Source: Zygnema cylindricum (taxonomy: Eukaryota > Streptophyta > Zygnematophyceae > Zygnematales > Zygnemataceae). From it: 64,000 nucleotides of DNA. The position numbers and the translations under genes are program-made. Where the stretch lies: the NCBI GenBank assembly GCA_037447655.1, contig JBBHKE010002789.1:62001-126000 (forward strand), written 5' to 3'. Under the pieces are notes generated by a model that was given only the letters and a program-made list of their open reading frames with translations, did no database searches and had not been told where the DNA came from. Shown piece by piece: positions 11,047 through 23,172 of the stretch; position 1 is the first letter of the stretch, and the number at the start of each line of letters is the position of its first letter.

Positions 11047-11374
11047 TTGAGAAGCATACTTGACATAGAGGACTTTGGGGAGGGTACATATATTCTAGGA
11101 ATTCAAATGGAAAGAGATAGAGAGAAAAGATTAATCAGATTAACTCAAAAAGAGGCCATTGGAAATATGTTAGAAAAATTCAAGATAGATAAAGCAAACA
11201 GCTCTACCACTCCCATGGACTTGAAGAAAGTAAGTGATAGGAGTGTAGAAGGAGGTGTAATCATTTTTGATGAAGTAATGAGCTTAGAAGAGAGACCTTT
11301 TTGAAGTTTATAACTTTAAGACAGGTCGTGGGAAGTCTGATATATTTTATGAACTGCACCAAACCAGACATAGT
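11047..11374 (+). pseudogene. copia reverse transcriptase C-terminal fragment
   Basis: Reads DFGEGTYILGIQMERDRE, LIRLTQKEAIGNMLEKF, GVIIFDEVMSLEERPF; then, after a one-base frameshift, RQVVGSLIYFMNCTKPDI. This is the end of copia RT just before RNase H. RNase H is missing, and LTR C begins immediately after PDIV. The 200 bases to the left (10,847-11,046) have no readable frame but may be decayed RT. Confidence 0.8.
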
Positions 11375-12250
11375 TGTTGAAAAAGGTATTTTAGAACTCT
11401 ATCTTATTGACAGTCTATTATGCTAGTGAGTCCTCACATTTGTTGTAGTCACTGAGGACTCAAGAGCAATCATGGGTGTCTTAGGCAGACAGAGAGGCAG
11501 GCAGACAAAAAGATTAGTCCCTTGAAAAAGCTAAGCAGTTAGACCAGGATTTGATCCTGGGTCCTACAGGATACAGCCGTACGGAGTAGCCGTCCGCTGT
11601 ATCCGCTGAGTCTTAGATAAATCATTATACACATGGGGTGCAATAGCTATTTAAATTGTATCATAAAGACTCATTCATTTAACGGACGAAGATGTACATA
11701 TATGTGTGAAAGCAAACGGACGCAAATCAGACCGCACAAATTAGCGCGATCGGATGACCGCATTGAAGTCGCCAACACAAAATAAACCTTTGGCGGCTAT
11801 AGAAGACAATGTCACGCAGATGCCACGTGGTGGCATATCATTGGACGCTGGAAGACACGGGATGAGGAACCATAACTACCAAAGTGACAAGTGTCAACCG
11901 TAATGTCATTTCGTACAATGGCCGTACAAGAAGTACATCAACCACTGTACCTTTTTTTACTATACACTCTTTCTATTGGTCCAGGGTTTTGTAGTAGATA
12001 GCTATTAGTAAGTTTAAGACATAGACATTTTTCTTTGGAGAGCCTCTCTTCCACAGCTGTTCTATATTTATATGCCAACTTTGGCCAACCATAACTTACT
12101 GCTCACGGGAACAAATTTACTGATTTATTTTCCGTGTTGCTCAGGAGAGTTAGGCCTTCACAAGAATTAAGCTGGTCAAAATACTTGTGTATCAGGGCGG
12201 TACTTATTTTTTGGGAAAGTGAGAAGGGCAAATATTATCCTATGGGCTTC
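11375..12250 (+). mobile_element. LTR of copia family C (right edge approximate)
   Basis: Begins TGTTGAAAAAGGTATTTTAG and carries the same U3 landmarks as families A and B: CACATTTGTTGTAGTCACTGAGG, an ATGG motif, a tRNA-like module, CCACGTGG, GTACAATGGCCGTAC, and a TATA-like stretch near 12066. The leader has the shared CTCAGGAGAGT block. No second copy is present, so the right end is estimated. Confidence 0.65.
11537..11615 (-). other. tRNA-like module in LTR C
   Basis: On the - strand the T-arm-like hairpin CCAGG-ATCAAAT-CCTGG (11544-11560) has a perfect 5-bp stem and 7-nt loop. A box-A-like CTCAGCGGATACAGC lies at 596-610 of the 11-kb block, upstream on that strand. Confidence 0.5.
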
Positions 12251-12279
12251 TAGTTGGCTGTCTACTCTAAGGACCTATG

Positions 12280-13929
12280 GAGGTCTCAGAGTTACAGGTT
12301 ATGGGCCCACCCTCTAGGGTGCCCAATTTTAATGGAACAAGGTTCATATACTAGGAAACCATGATGATGGGTGCACTTTTTGAAAAACGGCTATGGAGCA
12401 TTGTGAGTAGTCGTGTGCTGCTGCCATCTACAAATCTAAGAGTTCCAAAAAGGTTTGGAGGAGCTAGATTCTTAAGAAGATCTGCGGAGGCAGAAGAGGA
12501 AGTTGATGATGGAGCAAGTATTGTGTCGGATAAGGAGAAGGAAAAGAGGAAGGCAAACTAACACCAATAGCTACTGGATTAGTGCCAGTAGCAACTGTTT
12601 AGAAAACTGAGGCGAATGAAACTAAAATATAGGACCTCAACAACACTGTGGCCACTCATTTTATTCTCGCACGCCTCACTCAAGCAGGTGCTACTCCTCA
12701 CCTACATGTGGAGAAAGAGAGCGAGTTATGGGAGGCTCTTGTCAATATATACAAAAGCGGTACAATTCAGCAAAAGCAGTTAGCTGGTCAAAAAGTCTAA
12801 GTATATATTTACAAAGGAGGGAAGATACTTCATTTTTGCAATGACTTGTCCGAACTATTTATAGAGTTGGAGAGTGCCGAAAAACGAGAGACCGAGAAAG
12901 AAAAGGTGAACACTTTGTTAATGAAACTCGCGGATGAGTACGAAAACATTGTTAACAAGGTTCAAGATTTACCAGATCATGGATGGATTTGAAACTCCTT
13001 TGCTGGAATGATTTTGGTTCGGAAAAATACTATAGAGATCCGAAAAGGAGGAAATAATGGTCAAGCCTTGGCCGCTGGGACTAACTTGAGGAATGTGGAT
13101 TCCAAGAAACCCTATAGAAAATTTGGAGGAGGAGGGAGAGAAAAACAATCGGATGACTCCAGATCTCGTCCCCCAAAGGGGCTCTGTTATTTTTGTAAGA
13201 AGTCGGGGCACTACATAGACGAGTATACTAGATTGACGGAGATGAGGCTTAAGGAGGGAAAGATCAGTGGATCAGCCGGAAGAAAAAATAACACATGTGT
13301 GGCAACACAAGTAACGGGGGAGGACTCCGATGACAATGACGGGGAGCTTCTCCTCAATAAGGAGTTGGATGTGAAAAACGAGCCGGAGATCCCGACAAAG
13401 CAAAAATGTGTCTTCGGCGGAGTGAAAAAAAAACACGAAGAATGTTGGACCATTGATTCCACAGCCTCCATGCATATGTGTAGAGAGAATCATATGTTTA
13501 CCAAAATGAGAAAGATCCCTATGGTAGAGATAAAGTATGGGGATAGGAGGATAGTGACCACTATTCTAGTGGGGCCTATAGATCTAAAGGTTTTAGTTGA
13601 AGGTAAGACATCTATATTCACTTTCTTTGATGTGTTTTTTCATCAAGAATTAAACAAAAATCTTATCTCTACGTACTATGATTTATTTGAGACTAGTACT
13701 AAGAAATGAGTCTTTGTTGCTAACTATGAGGATGAGGTATATTTCACAACTGAAAAGGGTAGCCAATGAATGTTTAGGTTGAAATTGACTAATGGAAAGA
13801 CGGAAGTTTACTATGTTGGTGTAAGTTATTTGATGATTTGGCATAAAAAAAGGGGCATGTGCATCTAGATAGATTGTAAGAAATAAAAATAATTGGAGTA
13901 GTTGCGGGAATTCAGTTTGGAGATAATGA
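12280..13929 (+). pseudogene. copia gag-protease, family C
   Basis: Gag starts ATGGAGGTCTCAGAG near 12280 (VMGPPSRVPNFNG block). The middle is broken by stops and frameshifts. From 13008 a 233-codon run holds the gag C-terminus (MILVRKNTIEIRKGG) and a degenerate knuckle CYFCKKSGHYIDEY (last Cys changed to Tyr). It continues with the protease (TIDSTASMHMC, where the usual DSGAS/DTGAS Gly is Thr) and the block ending LNKNLIST. After a stop at 13709 the frame runs on into the pre-integrase block (LMIWHKKRG) and ends at 13,929, where - strand sequence begins. Confidence 0.8.
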
Positions 13930-15069
13930 GACTTTCGGTTCAACCTTTCAGCTACCCCATTTTGTTCTGGGTTTTTCGGTACAGTTATCTCATGTTGAAC
14001 TCCCTCATCCCTCAAGTATTCCTCAAACTGGTTAGAGTTATATTCTCTCCCATTATCACTTCTAATTCCCTTGATTGGAGTTTCGTGGAATTTCTCACTC
14101 TAAGCTTTATATTATTTGAAGTAAGTTGGTGTTTCAAAATTTGTTTTTACAAAGTAGACTCTATAGTATCTGGACCAGTAATCACTTATTGTAAACATAA
14201 ACCTCTTCCCTCCAACCGAATGTACTTTTGCCGGTCCCAAGATATGTGTGTGGAACAGATCTAGTACTTTCTCACCGCTATATGTGGCAGTTTTGGGAAA
14301 TGGAAGTCTATGAGCCCTACCTTGGGCACAGCCACTACAATCATTCATCATTTCATTATCCCCAAACTTAATGCACTCTACTACACTAAGGTTTTTTATT
14401 TCCCTCGGCTTAATAAAATGCACATGCCCCAACCTCTTATGCCAAATCATCAAGTTTGGGACACCAACATAGTAAGAATTATACTTTTCATTACTCAGGT
14501 TAAGCCTAAACATTCCTTGGTTACCCTTATCTGCTCTGAAGTAGACTTCATCCCCATATTTAGTTATAAAGACTCCCTTTCTAGTGAAGGTATCAAACTC
14601 CTTATCATCTAACACAGAGTTAAAGACAAGATTTGTACTCAGCTGGGAATGTAGAGTACATCTGAGAAAGTGAGTATAAAAGTCTTGCCCTTCACTAAGA
14701 CTTTCAGATTTACCCAACCCACTAATTCTGCAGTTACTACTCTCCCATCCCCATACTATATCTCTACAGTGGGGATATTTCTTAGTATGGTAAAGAGGTG
14801 TTTATCACGACACATATGCAGGGATGCACTTCAATCGATGATATATCCTTCCTGTGGAGCTTCCCGAATGGCTCCAAGAGCACAGTTGTGTTTTCGAGGG
14901 ATCTCTTTCTCCGCCAAATTCTTGTCAAGAATAAGCTCCCTATCCTCCTCTTTAAAGGACTCGTCCTCTTTGGTTTCTATTTTCACTTGTGTGACCACAA
15001 GTGCCTTCTTCTTCTCTCTGAAAAACCTCCACCACGGTTCTGTTGGAGTCTCGTCTCCGACTGCTTGGT
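13930..15069 (-). pseudogene. copia protease-integrase remnant, family B copy B2
   Basis: Same order as 6640-8369: acidic linker, protease with a stop in the active-site loop (IID*SAS), then a 201-codon run (14717-14112). This run covers the protease end, FDTFTRKGVFITKYGDE, LMIWHKRLGHVHFIK...CSGCAQG and the integrase start (MFTISDYWSRYYRVYF). It continues to the integrase ITVPKNPEQNGVAERLNRK block and is cut at 13,930 against the + strand family C fragment. Downstream pol is absent. Confidence 0.82.
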
Positions 15070-16023
15070 ACAATCCGCTGTAAAGTGTCTCTGCTTCTTG
15101 CAGAAATGACAAAGACCCTTTGGGGGCCTCAGTCCTCCAGATTGATCTTTCTCTCCTTTGAAGTTGTTGTACGAGTTCTTCGAATCCTTCCCCCACCGAT
15201 CTATTTTGGCAGCTAGAGCTTGAATGCTCTTTCCTCCTCTCCAAATCTCAATAATGTTTTTTTGCACAAGTATCATTCGGACCACTATATTCCACTTCCA
15301 CGAACTATCATCCATTTCCTGAACTCGGTACACTAAGTTCTCATACTTATCAGGCACTTTAATGATGTGGGTGTTGACGTTCATTTTCATTGTACCTGTC
15401 CACCGGCACTTTCCATCTCCATAAATAAACAAGAGAGATCATTACACTTATCCAACATTTTTCCCCCTTTGTAAGTGTAATCCCCTATCATTTGCTCAGC
15501 CAACAGGAGCTCTTGAATAGTACCAGCTTTGTAGATCTTCACTAAAGTCACCCACAACTCCTCAGCCTTAAGAATATGAAAATAAGAGGTTGTCAAAGCT
15601 TGAGTGAGGTGCCTCATAATGAAATGCCTGGCAACCATGTTTGTGTATTCCCACGTTTGAATATCAGTTTCCTCAAACTTCACGCCCACCACTCCGGGTG
15701 TTGGGGCGATGGGAGTGAGAGGTGTCTCGTTCCCTTCCCCTTTTTCAGACAAACTGTTGTCCCCGTCGTCTACCTCCTTTGTTGCCGTCCTCTACCTCCT
15801 CTGTTGGGGCAGATGTTGCTGCAGAAAACCTCACCCCACTAAACCCTGGTGAAATTCCCTGAGATGGACGTTTCCCTTGTCCACTGATAAAACCCCAGTA
15901 TCTTTTTTCACACAAAGCCCTTACCATCATGGCTTCCCAATAAATAAACCCAGATCCGTTGAATATTGGCACCCTAAAGTGTGGGCCCATAACCTGCAAT
16001 TCTGCGTCCCCCATTGGATACAA
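15070..16023 (-). pseudogene. copia gag, family B copy B2
   Basis: Second copy of the gag at 8370-9312, starting in frame with GDAELQVMGPHFRVPIFNG near 16023. It retains an intact CCHC knuckle CHFCKKQRHFTADC near 15117-15076, unlike B1. Frameshifts separate the N-terminal, central (15752-15387) and C-terminal (15432-14983) parts. Confidence 0.82.
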
Positions 16024-16077
16024 AATTTAGGAAGCCTCTAGATAATTTTTGACAAACCTTTCTTGAACTAGTACCAT

Positions 16078-16973
16078 TGTTACCCAAGCAGGCAAATAAT
16101 TGTGTGCAGTTTGGACTCCCCTGAGCCCACACCAAAAATAATCATTAAAAAGGCCCAATCACGCGATTAGTTATGAAATGGCACAATGCCAATATATATA
16201 CAAGCTTGCTAGGAGAGAGGAGGCTACCTCCTCAATCCTCTAAGTCTTAAACCCCTCTCACAACCCCTATCTACTGATGTACGAACCAATAAGAAGATTG
16301 TACAGTCCAAAAAGGTACTATGGCCGATGTCCTTTCTGTACGGCCTGTGTACGATAAAGCCATAGAGTGGACATCTGTCTTCTTTGGACTTGTTCTCATA
16401 CTCCTCGGGATTCTTGCTTCCCAATGCTATCTTGCCACGTGGCATCTGATCATGTTACGGCCAAAAACCGCCAAAGCAGCCATTTCGTGATCTCGGCGAT
16501 AATGCGTGCCATCGGAATAAACCGGCTTTGAATACTAGGCGTTGAAAACAAATGTCCAGTACATTTGTTTCGTACGAATTCACGTTCGCACTATAATGTA
16601 ACTCGTTTCCATGTTTCTCATCAGTATTTCTGTTAATCAGTTAATGAACCTATACCTCGTTAAATAGTAATCAAACCTTATATACTCTAACGAACTCTTA
16701 CGACAGACCGGCTAAAGCTGACAGCCACTCCTCGCTCTGCCGGTTGGAGGTTCGAGTACTGCCGAACTCACCTTTTGTTAAGAGTGACTTATATCACTCC
16801 TTAGTCTTGCCTATGGAGTTGAGGCAGCCATGGCTCCATCTCCATCTCTCTCTCCTTAAGTGACTACAACAAGTATGGGGGCAAGAGAGAGGAGGTGGAG
16901 GCACGCTGCCTATGCTCTTCAATTTAGCTTATTAGAACCTTGAAAATACCCTCTAAATCTGTTGATTTCAACA
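16078..16973 (-). mobile_element. LTR of copia family B, copy B2 (896 bp)
   Basis: Nearly identical to LTR B1 at 9377-10273, with the same TGTT start (16973), TAACA end (16078) and TGGTACTAG PBS. It belongs to the tandem duplicate of the 7.3-10.8 kb block. Confidence 0.85.
16701..16766 (+). other. tRNA-like module in LTR B2
   Basis: Box-B-like GGTTCGAGT at 16749-16757, with a box-A-like ACCGGCTAAAGC at about 16707-16718. Confidence 0.4.
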
Positions 16974-17334
16974 CGGTATAGCCATGGTGGGGACGTATGT
17001 CACACTTAGACTTGTCGTGATGCTTTTCGGAGATTCCGCTTTCCCCTAATGCCGCGCCACGTGTCATCCGACGACGTATCATCCATAACCCGCCAAAATG
17101 GCCATTTTGTGATGTCATCTTAAATGACAGCCGTGCGATCTAAACTGATGTTTTAACGTCTGCCGTTTAAATAAATGTCCGATCAAGTTGTTTAGTGCGA
17201 CACCGTCGTGCATACGAAATGCACACTGCTTCTATATGAGATTTCACGTAAATCTAGTTAATCGCTTTAGTATGCATGTTTATTTTTAAGTAACTATCGA
17301 ACCCTGTATATCCTAGCACATGTCCTAGACTATA

Positions 17335-17395
17335 GGACCACGCTGTCGGCTATTGCGGCGAACCATAGGAGCCAGGATCAATTCCTAGCTGGTCC
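17335..17395 (+). other. tRNA-like module in LTR B' copy 2
   Basis: GGACCA (17335-17340) pairs with TGGTCC (17390-17395). The T-loop-like ATCAATT lies in CAGGATCAATTCCTA. Confidence 0.4.
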
Positions 17396-17465
17396 GTATC
17401 TTTTTGGTAGAGTCTACTCAGACTTCTCCTATGTCCTCTTTTGCTGCTTAAGCAGCCAGCCATGG

Positions 17466-17593
<128 letters not shown>

Positions 17594-17709
17594 GATCATC
17601 AGTGACTACAATAAGAAGGGAAACTAGGGAGAGAGAGGGTAGTGCCTAGCTACGACCTTTTTATTTTGTTCTTTTAGAAATGACCTAGAAAATTCAAATA
17701 AGAATGACA

Positions 17710-18337
17710 CGTATTTCAATAAATACTGCGTTTCCACAACCACCTAGTGCAAACGTCATAATGATGCTAATATGTACGTTTGGTCAAATTTTATACTTGT
17801 TTAATGTAAAATATTCAACGTGGATAATTCTTACGGAAATAAACCCAATTAGAGTTATTGATAAATTAAACTAATTATTTTTTATGAGAAAACGAAAATT
17901 ACCCAAATTAGAGTTAATAACACCAATTGTTTTTTTACACCAATTATTTTTTAATGCTTATAACGATTCACGGTATAGTGGTATGTGCCTATGAAACCTC
18001 CTATGATATTTTTTTGTTTACCCGATTGTACCCGATATTTTTTTTTAAATCACCTAGTTGAATTCGGCCAGCCCCCGAAATTTGGCACCCGAATCAATTC
18101 CGGATCCGACGTCGCCAGTTGGGTACGTATTGGGTACCGATTTGGGTACCCGATTGTGACCTCTAAGTGCTAAGTATCGAGAGAGCCTCTTGCCAAAATT
18201 CGATGGGTGTCTTTTGGCCTACCAATAATTGATAGATCCTCCCAATATATCGAGAAGGATAACATCGCGATTAAAATACTATACATCGCGATGAGTTATT
18301 GGCTCGATAACGTCCGCGATACCCCCGTAAGTTGGGT
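17710..18337. other. no gene seen; hAT-end-like fragment
   Basis: AT-rich sequence. The part 17990-18163 has GGGTACCCGA repeats and ends GTGACCTCTA, resembling the ends of the hAT-type elements at 42.3-43.2 kb. Nothing coding is recognisable. Confidence 0.4.
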
Positions 18338-18902
18338 CAGAGGTCGCTAACGGTCAATCGAAACCGTGTCCGACCGTTAACTGACCGCTCGCGCCGGATC
18401 CGGAACGGATTCGGTTTCCAAATTTTGGGGGTGAGCGGTTGCGGGCGGTTGATTCACCAGAAAAAAAGAAAAAAAAATTGTAGTGTCCATACAATCCAAC
18501 ATTGTTGTACTTTGTACTCTTTGGTATTGTGGAAGTACGTGACATCATGATTAGCGTCGCAAATCTGACATGGTAGTAACACTATTCATTTCGCAAATCT
18601 TAGGGAACGCGACAAATCGTAATTATTGCCTTTTTATACATTGTACATTATTGCAAAATGCTAATTATGCATTTTATACCATGTTCCCACAAATATAACA
18701 TATTATTATGCCAATGTCATGCGACATGTAGTAATTATTGGTTAATTAATCAGTGAAAATAAATTTATTATGTCAATTTCCCACGACAAATCCTAATTAT
18801 TGGCTTACTCACATGTTTCAAACAATAAATCGATAAATTGAATTGCTATTTAAGTTAGAGAAACTCGACCACAATTCAAACAAAACTTAGTCATACACAA
18901 AA

Positions 18903-19413
18903 ATGGACAAAAACATCCTCGCTTCCCTTAAAACTACAATCCAAAACGAACTTCGAAAATCAAAAATGGTGAAATTGCTCAATATTACCTAGTGAAAGAA
19001 AACAAGGCCACTTCAAAGTGTTGGAAAAAATTTGAACATATCTATGAAGTTAAAACATCAAACAAACACATGGTAAAGTGTGCAGGTTTTGTGGCTTGTC
19101 ATACATGTTTCATAGTTTATCAATACAAGTCAGCAAAGGGTATTTCAACAATCAACACTCACACGTGTTTAGATTTGGCCGACATGGATCATTCAAGAGG
19201 ACTTCTTCGTAAGTTTCTTTCAAAATTGGAGGCGAAAACGAGTGACTGAATTAAAATTGTGAAAATGGTGGCATTGATGTGTTGTGAGGACCTTCGACCA
19301 TTTTCGATAGTCGACGATTCAGGTATGATTTATTTTATATTCTATCTCATATGGCTTTAGTGTATATGTCATTATAACTTATTTTGTAAATATATATATA
19401 TATATATATATAT

Positions 19414-19476
<63 letters not shown>

Positions 19477-21243
19477 AGCTTCATCACTATTTCCTTATAA
19501 ATAATTTATATTCATACGCTTATTTTTTTATTTTTATTATTATTTGGTTTGTCATGATATTGTTTTTTATTTGTCTATCCATAAAAAAAAAATTGTTTCG
19601 GGAGAAACCATATTTAATAATCATGGTTAGTAATTGTATGATATATATATATATATTTTTTTTTGTTTTTTTCCCCTGGTTTTTAAGCATTTTGTCAAGC
19701 ATTGTTTGATGTTGGTGTTTCGTCCAACAAAACTGTTGACATTAACAACTACTCTCGTCCGTCAATAGCATTAAAAACTAGAATATATCTTTTGCGAAAG
19801 ATATTCGTAGTTTCATCATCCCAAAACTTAGAGAAAATATTGATAACAATGTTTTTGTCGCATTCACGACCGATCTCTAGACGGAGACAATAATAAGAAC
19901 CTCATTCATGTTAGTAACGGCTTGTTTTATTGACAAAGAATTTAAACTGTATGCACGGACGCTTTAAATCGATCATTTTCCGAAGGAAAAACACACCGAG
20001 GAAAATGTTTTAACGGCTTTCAAAAATTGTTTGACCAATTTTGAAATGTCCAATTTTGATCTTTGTGTTGTCGTGAGTGATATTGGCTCTAACATGTATG
20101 CGGCTAAAGGTCTACCGAGTATGTTTACTTTGATACCTTGCGCGGACCATAAAATTGCTACAATTGTGACAACGATCTTGAAAAGAGTGGAACTTTTAAA
20201 AAAGGCAAATACGATGTGGAAGTTTTTGATTTTTTTGATCTAATTGACGCGTGTAAATCATTGGTCACGTTTTTCAAACAGAGAAATTTACAAAAAAAAA
20301 TTAAAAACACTTCAAAACAAGAAACCGCCAACACGGTGGAATTTTTTGCTCCAAATGCTTAAGAGTGTTTACAATGCATTTAATGCGATATGACCAATCG
20401 CTCAAGCAAAAAATAAATTGATAATTTTTGCTTGTATCGATAAGACTCACCTTACCGAACTTATACGATTTTGGAAAGGTATTAAGAAGCGACCCTAAAG
20501 TTGGAAAAATTCAAAGAACCAACTTTACATTTGGTTTTTGTTTGAACTATCGTTTCTCCATAACCATTGTAAGATATGAAAAACATCTTACAATGACGGT
20601 GAAAAAGAATGCCCCGCCGATTCCCAAAACTTGCAAAAATTGAAACAACTTTTTGTGAAATTTGCACTACCGAAGTGGGGCTTTCATGAGTATCATATTG
20701 TCGCGGCTCTCGTATATCTCTAACAAAAACTAAATCTTGAAATAATTGGGGTATCGAAAACCGAAATTGAAGGCGCAAGGGTCAAACTTCGAGAACTCGC
20801 AAACGACCTCGGTGATGACGTTGATTTCGGTAGTCCTCAACTTATTACAAAAAAACGAAAAACATCGCAAAGTAAAGACGGTTTCCACAATTTTTTTAAT
20901 GAGAGCGATGACGAAAATGAGGTTTTTATTACCACCGACAAAAAAACGCTCGTTAACGACGAAATGAAAAGTTATTTTGATTTAAAATTAACCAATGACA
21001 AAATATTGAACTTTAACATACTTGAATGGTGGAAAAAAAAATCAAATTACGTGAGAAAGATGGAGGATTTCCTATTCTAGTCGGTATTGCTAGATCTATT
21101 CAAGCTATTCGGGTTCTAGCTCCATGTCCGAATGCAATTTTTTGAATGCCGTGAACACGATAACGAAGAAGCGAAGCTCACTAGAGGCTTCAATTGTTAA
21201 TGATCTTTTGTGTGTTCGATCCAACCGAGACCTTTTAAATGCA
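18903..21243 (+). pseudogene. hAT transposase remnant (BED finger to dimerisation domain)
   Basis: The N-terminal part (MDKNILASLKTTIQNEL, then after a stop SKCWKKFEHIYEV...VKCAGFVACHTCF...STINTHTC) matches a BED-type zinc finger layout (C-X4-C with a later H-X-C). A middle block (FDLCVVVSDIGSNMYAAKG...IPCADHKI, 20031 on) resembles the catalytic T-D-x-GSNM and C-A-x-H blocks. The C-terminal block ILNFNILEWWKKKSNYVRKMEDFLF near 21004-21078 is the hAT dimerisation motif. The (TA)n tract, stops and shifts mean no functional protein is possible. Confidence 0.72.
19391..19473. repeat. (TA)n microsatellite
   Basis: About 80 bases of alternating TA with one interruption, inside the hAT remnant. It may be an intron-located or post-insertion expansion. 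Confidence 0.95.
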
Positions 21244-21829
21244 TAAATTATTATTTTGTTTTGTTTTCTAATTATTGTTATTATTTTAGTATTATTTATA
21301 TTGTTTTTTTTTCCTTTGATTTTTTTTTATATTTCACAATTTTTCTAGTGTTATTTTGTTTTTTTTTTTTAAATCGGAATGTTTAATTTTATCAAATTAC
21401 CAAAGCGTCGTATATATACGAAATTTAGATTTATACATTGTGTGTAGTTTTTAAGTTTGAGGTTGGGAATTTGTATAATAGAGTCGAAAACAGAACAAGG
21501 TTGTTATTTGTTTATTTCTATATTTAATACTATAAAATATTTTTTGTTTTTTTTTCCTATCACAATGTGTTTTTTGCTAATTGATATTCCATGTGAAAAA
21601 CTAAGATTTTTTTTTAAGCATACATAATAAAAACTTTACCTTTTTTTTTATAATTCATAACATAATATCGTAGTCTAAAGAAAAACCGTCCAAAACATGT
21701 AGCGAAAAATTTAGATTTGCGAGAGAAAAAACATTAATATAAGAGTTTAAACATTAATATAAGAGTTACACGCAAAATTAGAATAATTAAGACTAAGAGT
21801 TACACGCAAAGGGAGATGTACCACTATAT

Positions 21830-21988
21830 CGCTCATTGTTATTAGTGTTAATAAGTCGCTACTATTTATAGTCTTTACTATTTAAAAACGTGGATTACAA
21901 CGTGCCACGTCTCCTTGAATTAAATAGTGTTATTAATCATAATTTTTCATTAACAGTAATAGATGCTTAGCACTAATAACAATGAGCG
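21830..21988. mobile_element. MITE-like element, 159 bp, perfect 18-bp inverted ends
   Basis: CGCTCATTGTTATTAGTG at 21830-21847 and its exact reverse complement at 21971-21988. It lies inside the 3' part of the hAT element, so it is nested. No ORF. A related piece (TAGTGTTATCAACAATTATA...GATGAGCG) occurs at about 40856-40887. Confidence 0.7.
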
Positions 21989-22299
21989 TTGTAATTTTGT
22001 ACTTTTTCGGTTACGGGCGGGTACGGTTGGTCGCGAGAAATCGAGTTTCGGTTAACTTTTATTTTCGTAATCGCTGGTCGGTTAACGGTTAACAACTTTG
22101 GAGCGTGACATAACCGGGTCGGGCGTCAATTACTTGGATTTTGAAAAAAAAAAAATCGGTTTCGGTTATGTAAAAAATTTAATTTTGCGACCTTTGTGTG
22201 GGTTGCCTAATCAGTATATAAATTATAGACGGTTAGTCTCCTTTCTTGAAAGCCTTATATAGGTGGTGTGTCTGTCTTCGATTTTTTGTCTGTCCATCC

Positions 22300-22735
22300 A
22301 CAGTACGGACGGCCGTACGGCTGACACAGTGTAACGTTGTCGTGCGACCGTCCGCAGTACATACGGCTATACCGTTGGCGTAATGTAACGTTGCCAACCG
22401 TCGTTATGCAGACCGCCGTACGGATGGCGTAATGTAACATTGCCGTGCGTCGTTGTGCAGACCGCCATAGGGATGGAATAATGTTACATTGTCATGCGTC
22501 GTTGTGCAAACTGTCGTACGAATGGCGTAATGTAACATTGCCAACAGTCGTTGTGCAGACCGCCATACGGATGGCGTAATGTATCATTGTCAACCGTCGC
22601 TGTGCAGACCGCATACGGTTGGCACAATGTAACGTTGCCAACCGTCGCAGACCACCGTACCTCTGGCACAATTTAGCGTTGCCGTCCAACCGCAATACGT
22701 ACCGCTGTACTGCTGGCACAATGTACACAACAAAT
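22300..22735. repeat. tandem repeat, about 49-bp unit, roughly 8 units
   Basis: Successive units begin GTAACGTTGCC/GTAACATTGCC at about 22331, 22385, 22434, 22484, 22532, 22581, 22629 and 22672, each carrying a CCGTACGGATGGC-type core. Units diverge by several bases. A single related unit lies at 25665-25745. Short ORFs over it are repeat artefacts. Confidence 0.85.
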
Positions 22736-23172
22736 CGTTATTAGAGTATATAACTCTAATTTGGGTTCTTCAAATTCTATTTTTTTTCCTTAAATAGGAT
22801 ACATGATTTTAAGTTCTCCTTTACTTTAATTAAGGTATTGTACAAAAATAGCGTAAAGATCGATAGTACAATAAAATCTAAATAGTGTGGTGTACGGGAA
22901 ATATCAAACTGTATATAAATGTACCTTTTCAAGTGAAAATTTACAAAAATTGAATTACGCCTCAAAAAACGGGATTAGTCTGACACGTAAATTAGTACGG
23001 CATGTACGGATATAATAAATTCGCTATGGCAAACGATTTCTAATATTTTGTAAGGATACATATATTAAAGTATACAATTGTACGGAGATAATTCCATTTT
23101 TCGCAACTCCAAAATTAGCATTAACGCCAAAATTACAATACACATTTTTTTTCAAAATTTTCAAATTCTTAA
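22736..23172. other. no feature seen
   Basis: AT-rich, without a readable frame, RNA gene or obvious repeat. Confidence 0.4.

Larger units (their letters stand above)
18338..22196 (+). mobile_element. hAT-type DNA transposon, degenerate (3.86 kb)
   Basis: Left end CAGAGGTCGC (18338) and right end GCGACCTTTG (22196) form imperfect terminal inverted repeats. Subterminal sequence is shared with the 640-bp element at 42583-43222. The interior encodes a decayed hAT transposase. No clean 8-bp target duplication is visible (AGTTGGGT on the left, TGTGGGTT on the right). Confidence 0.7.

Noticed and set aside
18330-22205. 8-bp target duplication of the large hAT element
   Set aside because: Left AGTTGGGT and right TGTGGGTT do not align without shifts, so no duplication is claimed.
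22300-22735. CRISPR-like regular repeats
   Set aside because: Units are contiguous and diverged with no unique spacers, and the surroundings are eukaryotic. It is a minisatellite.
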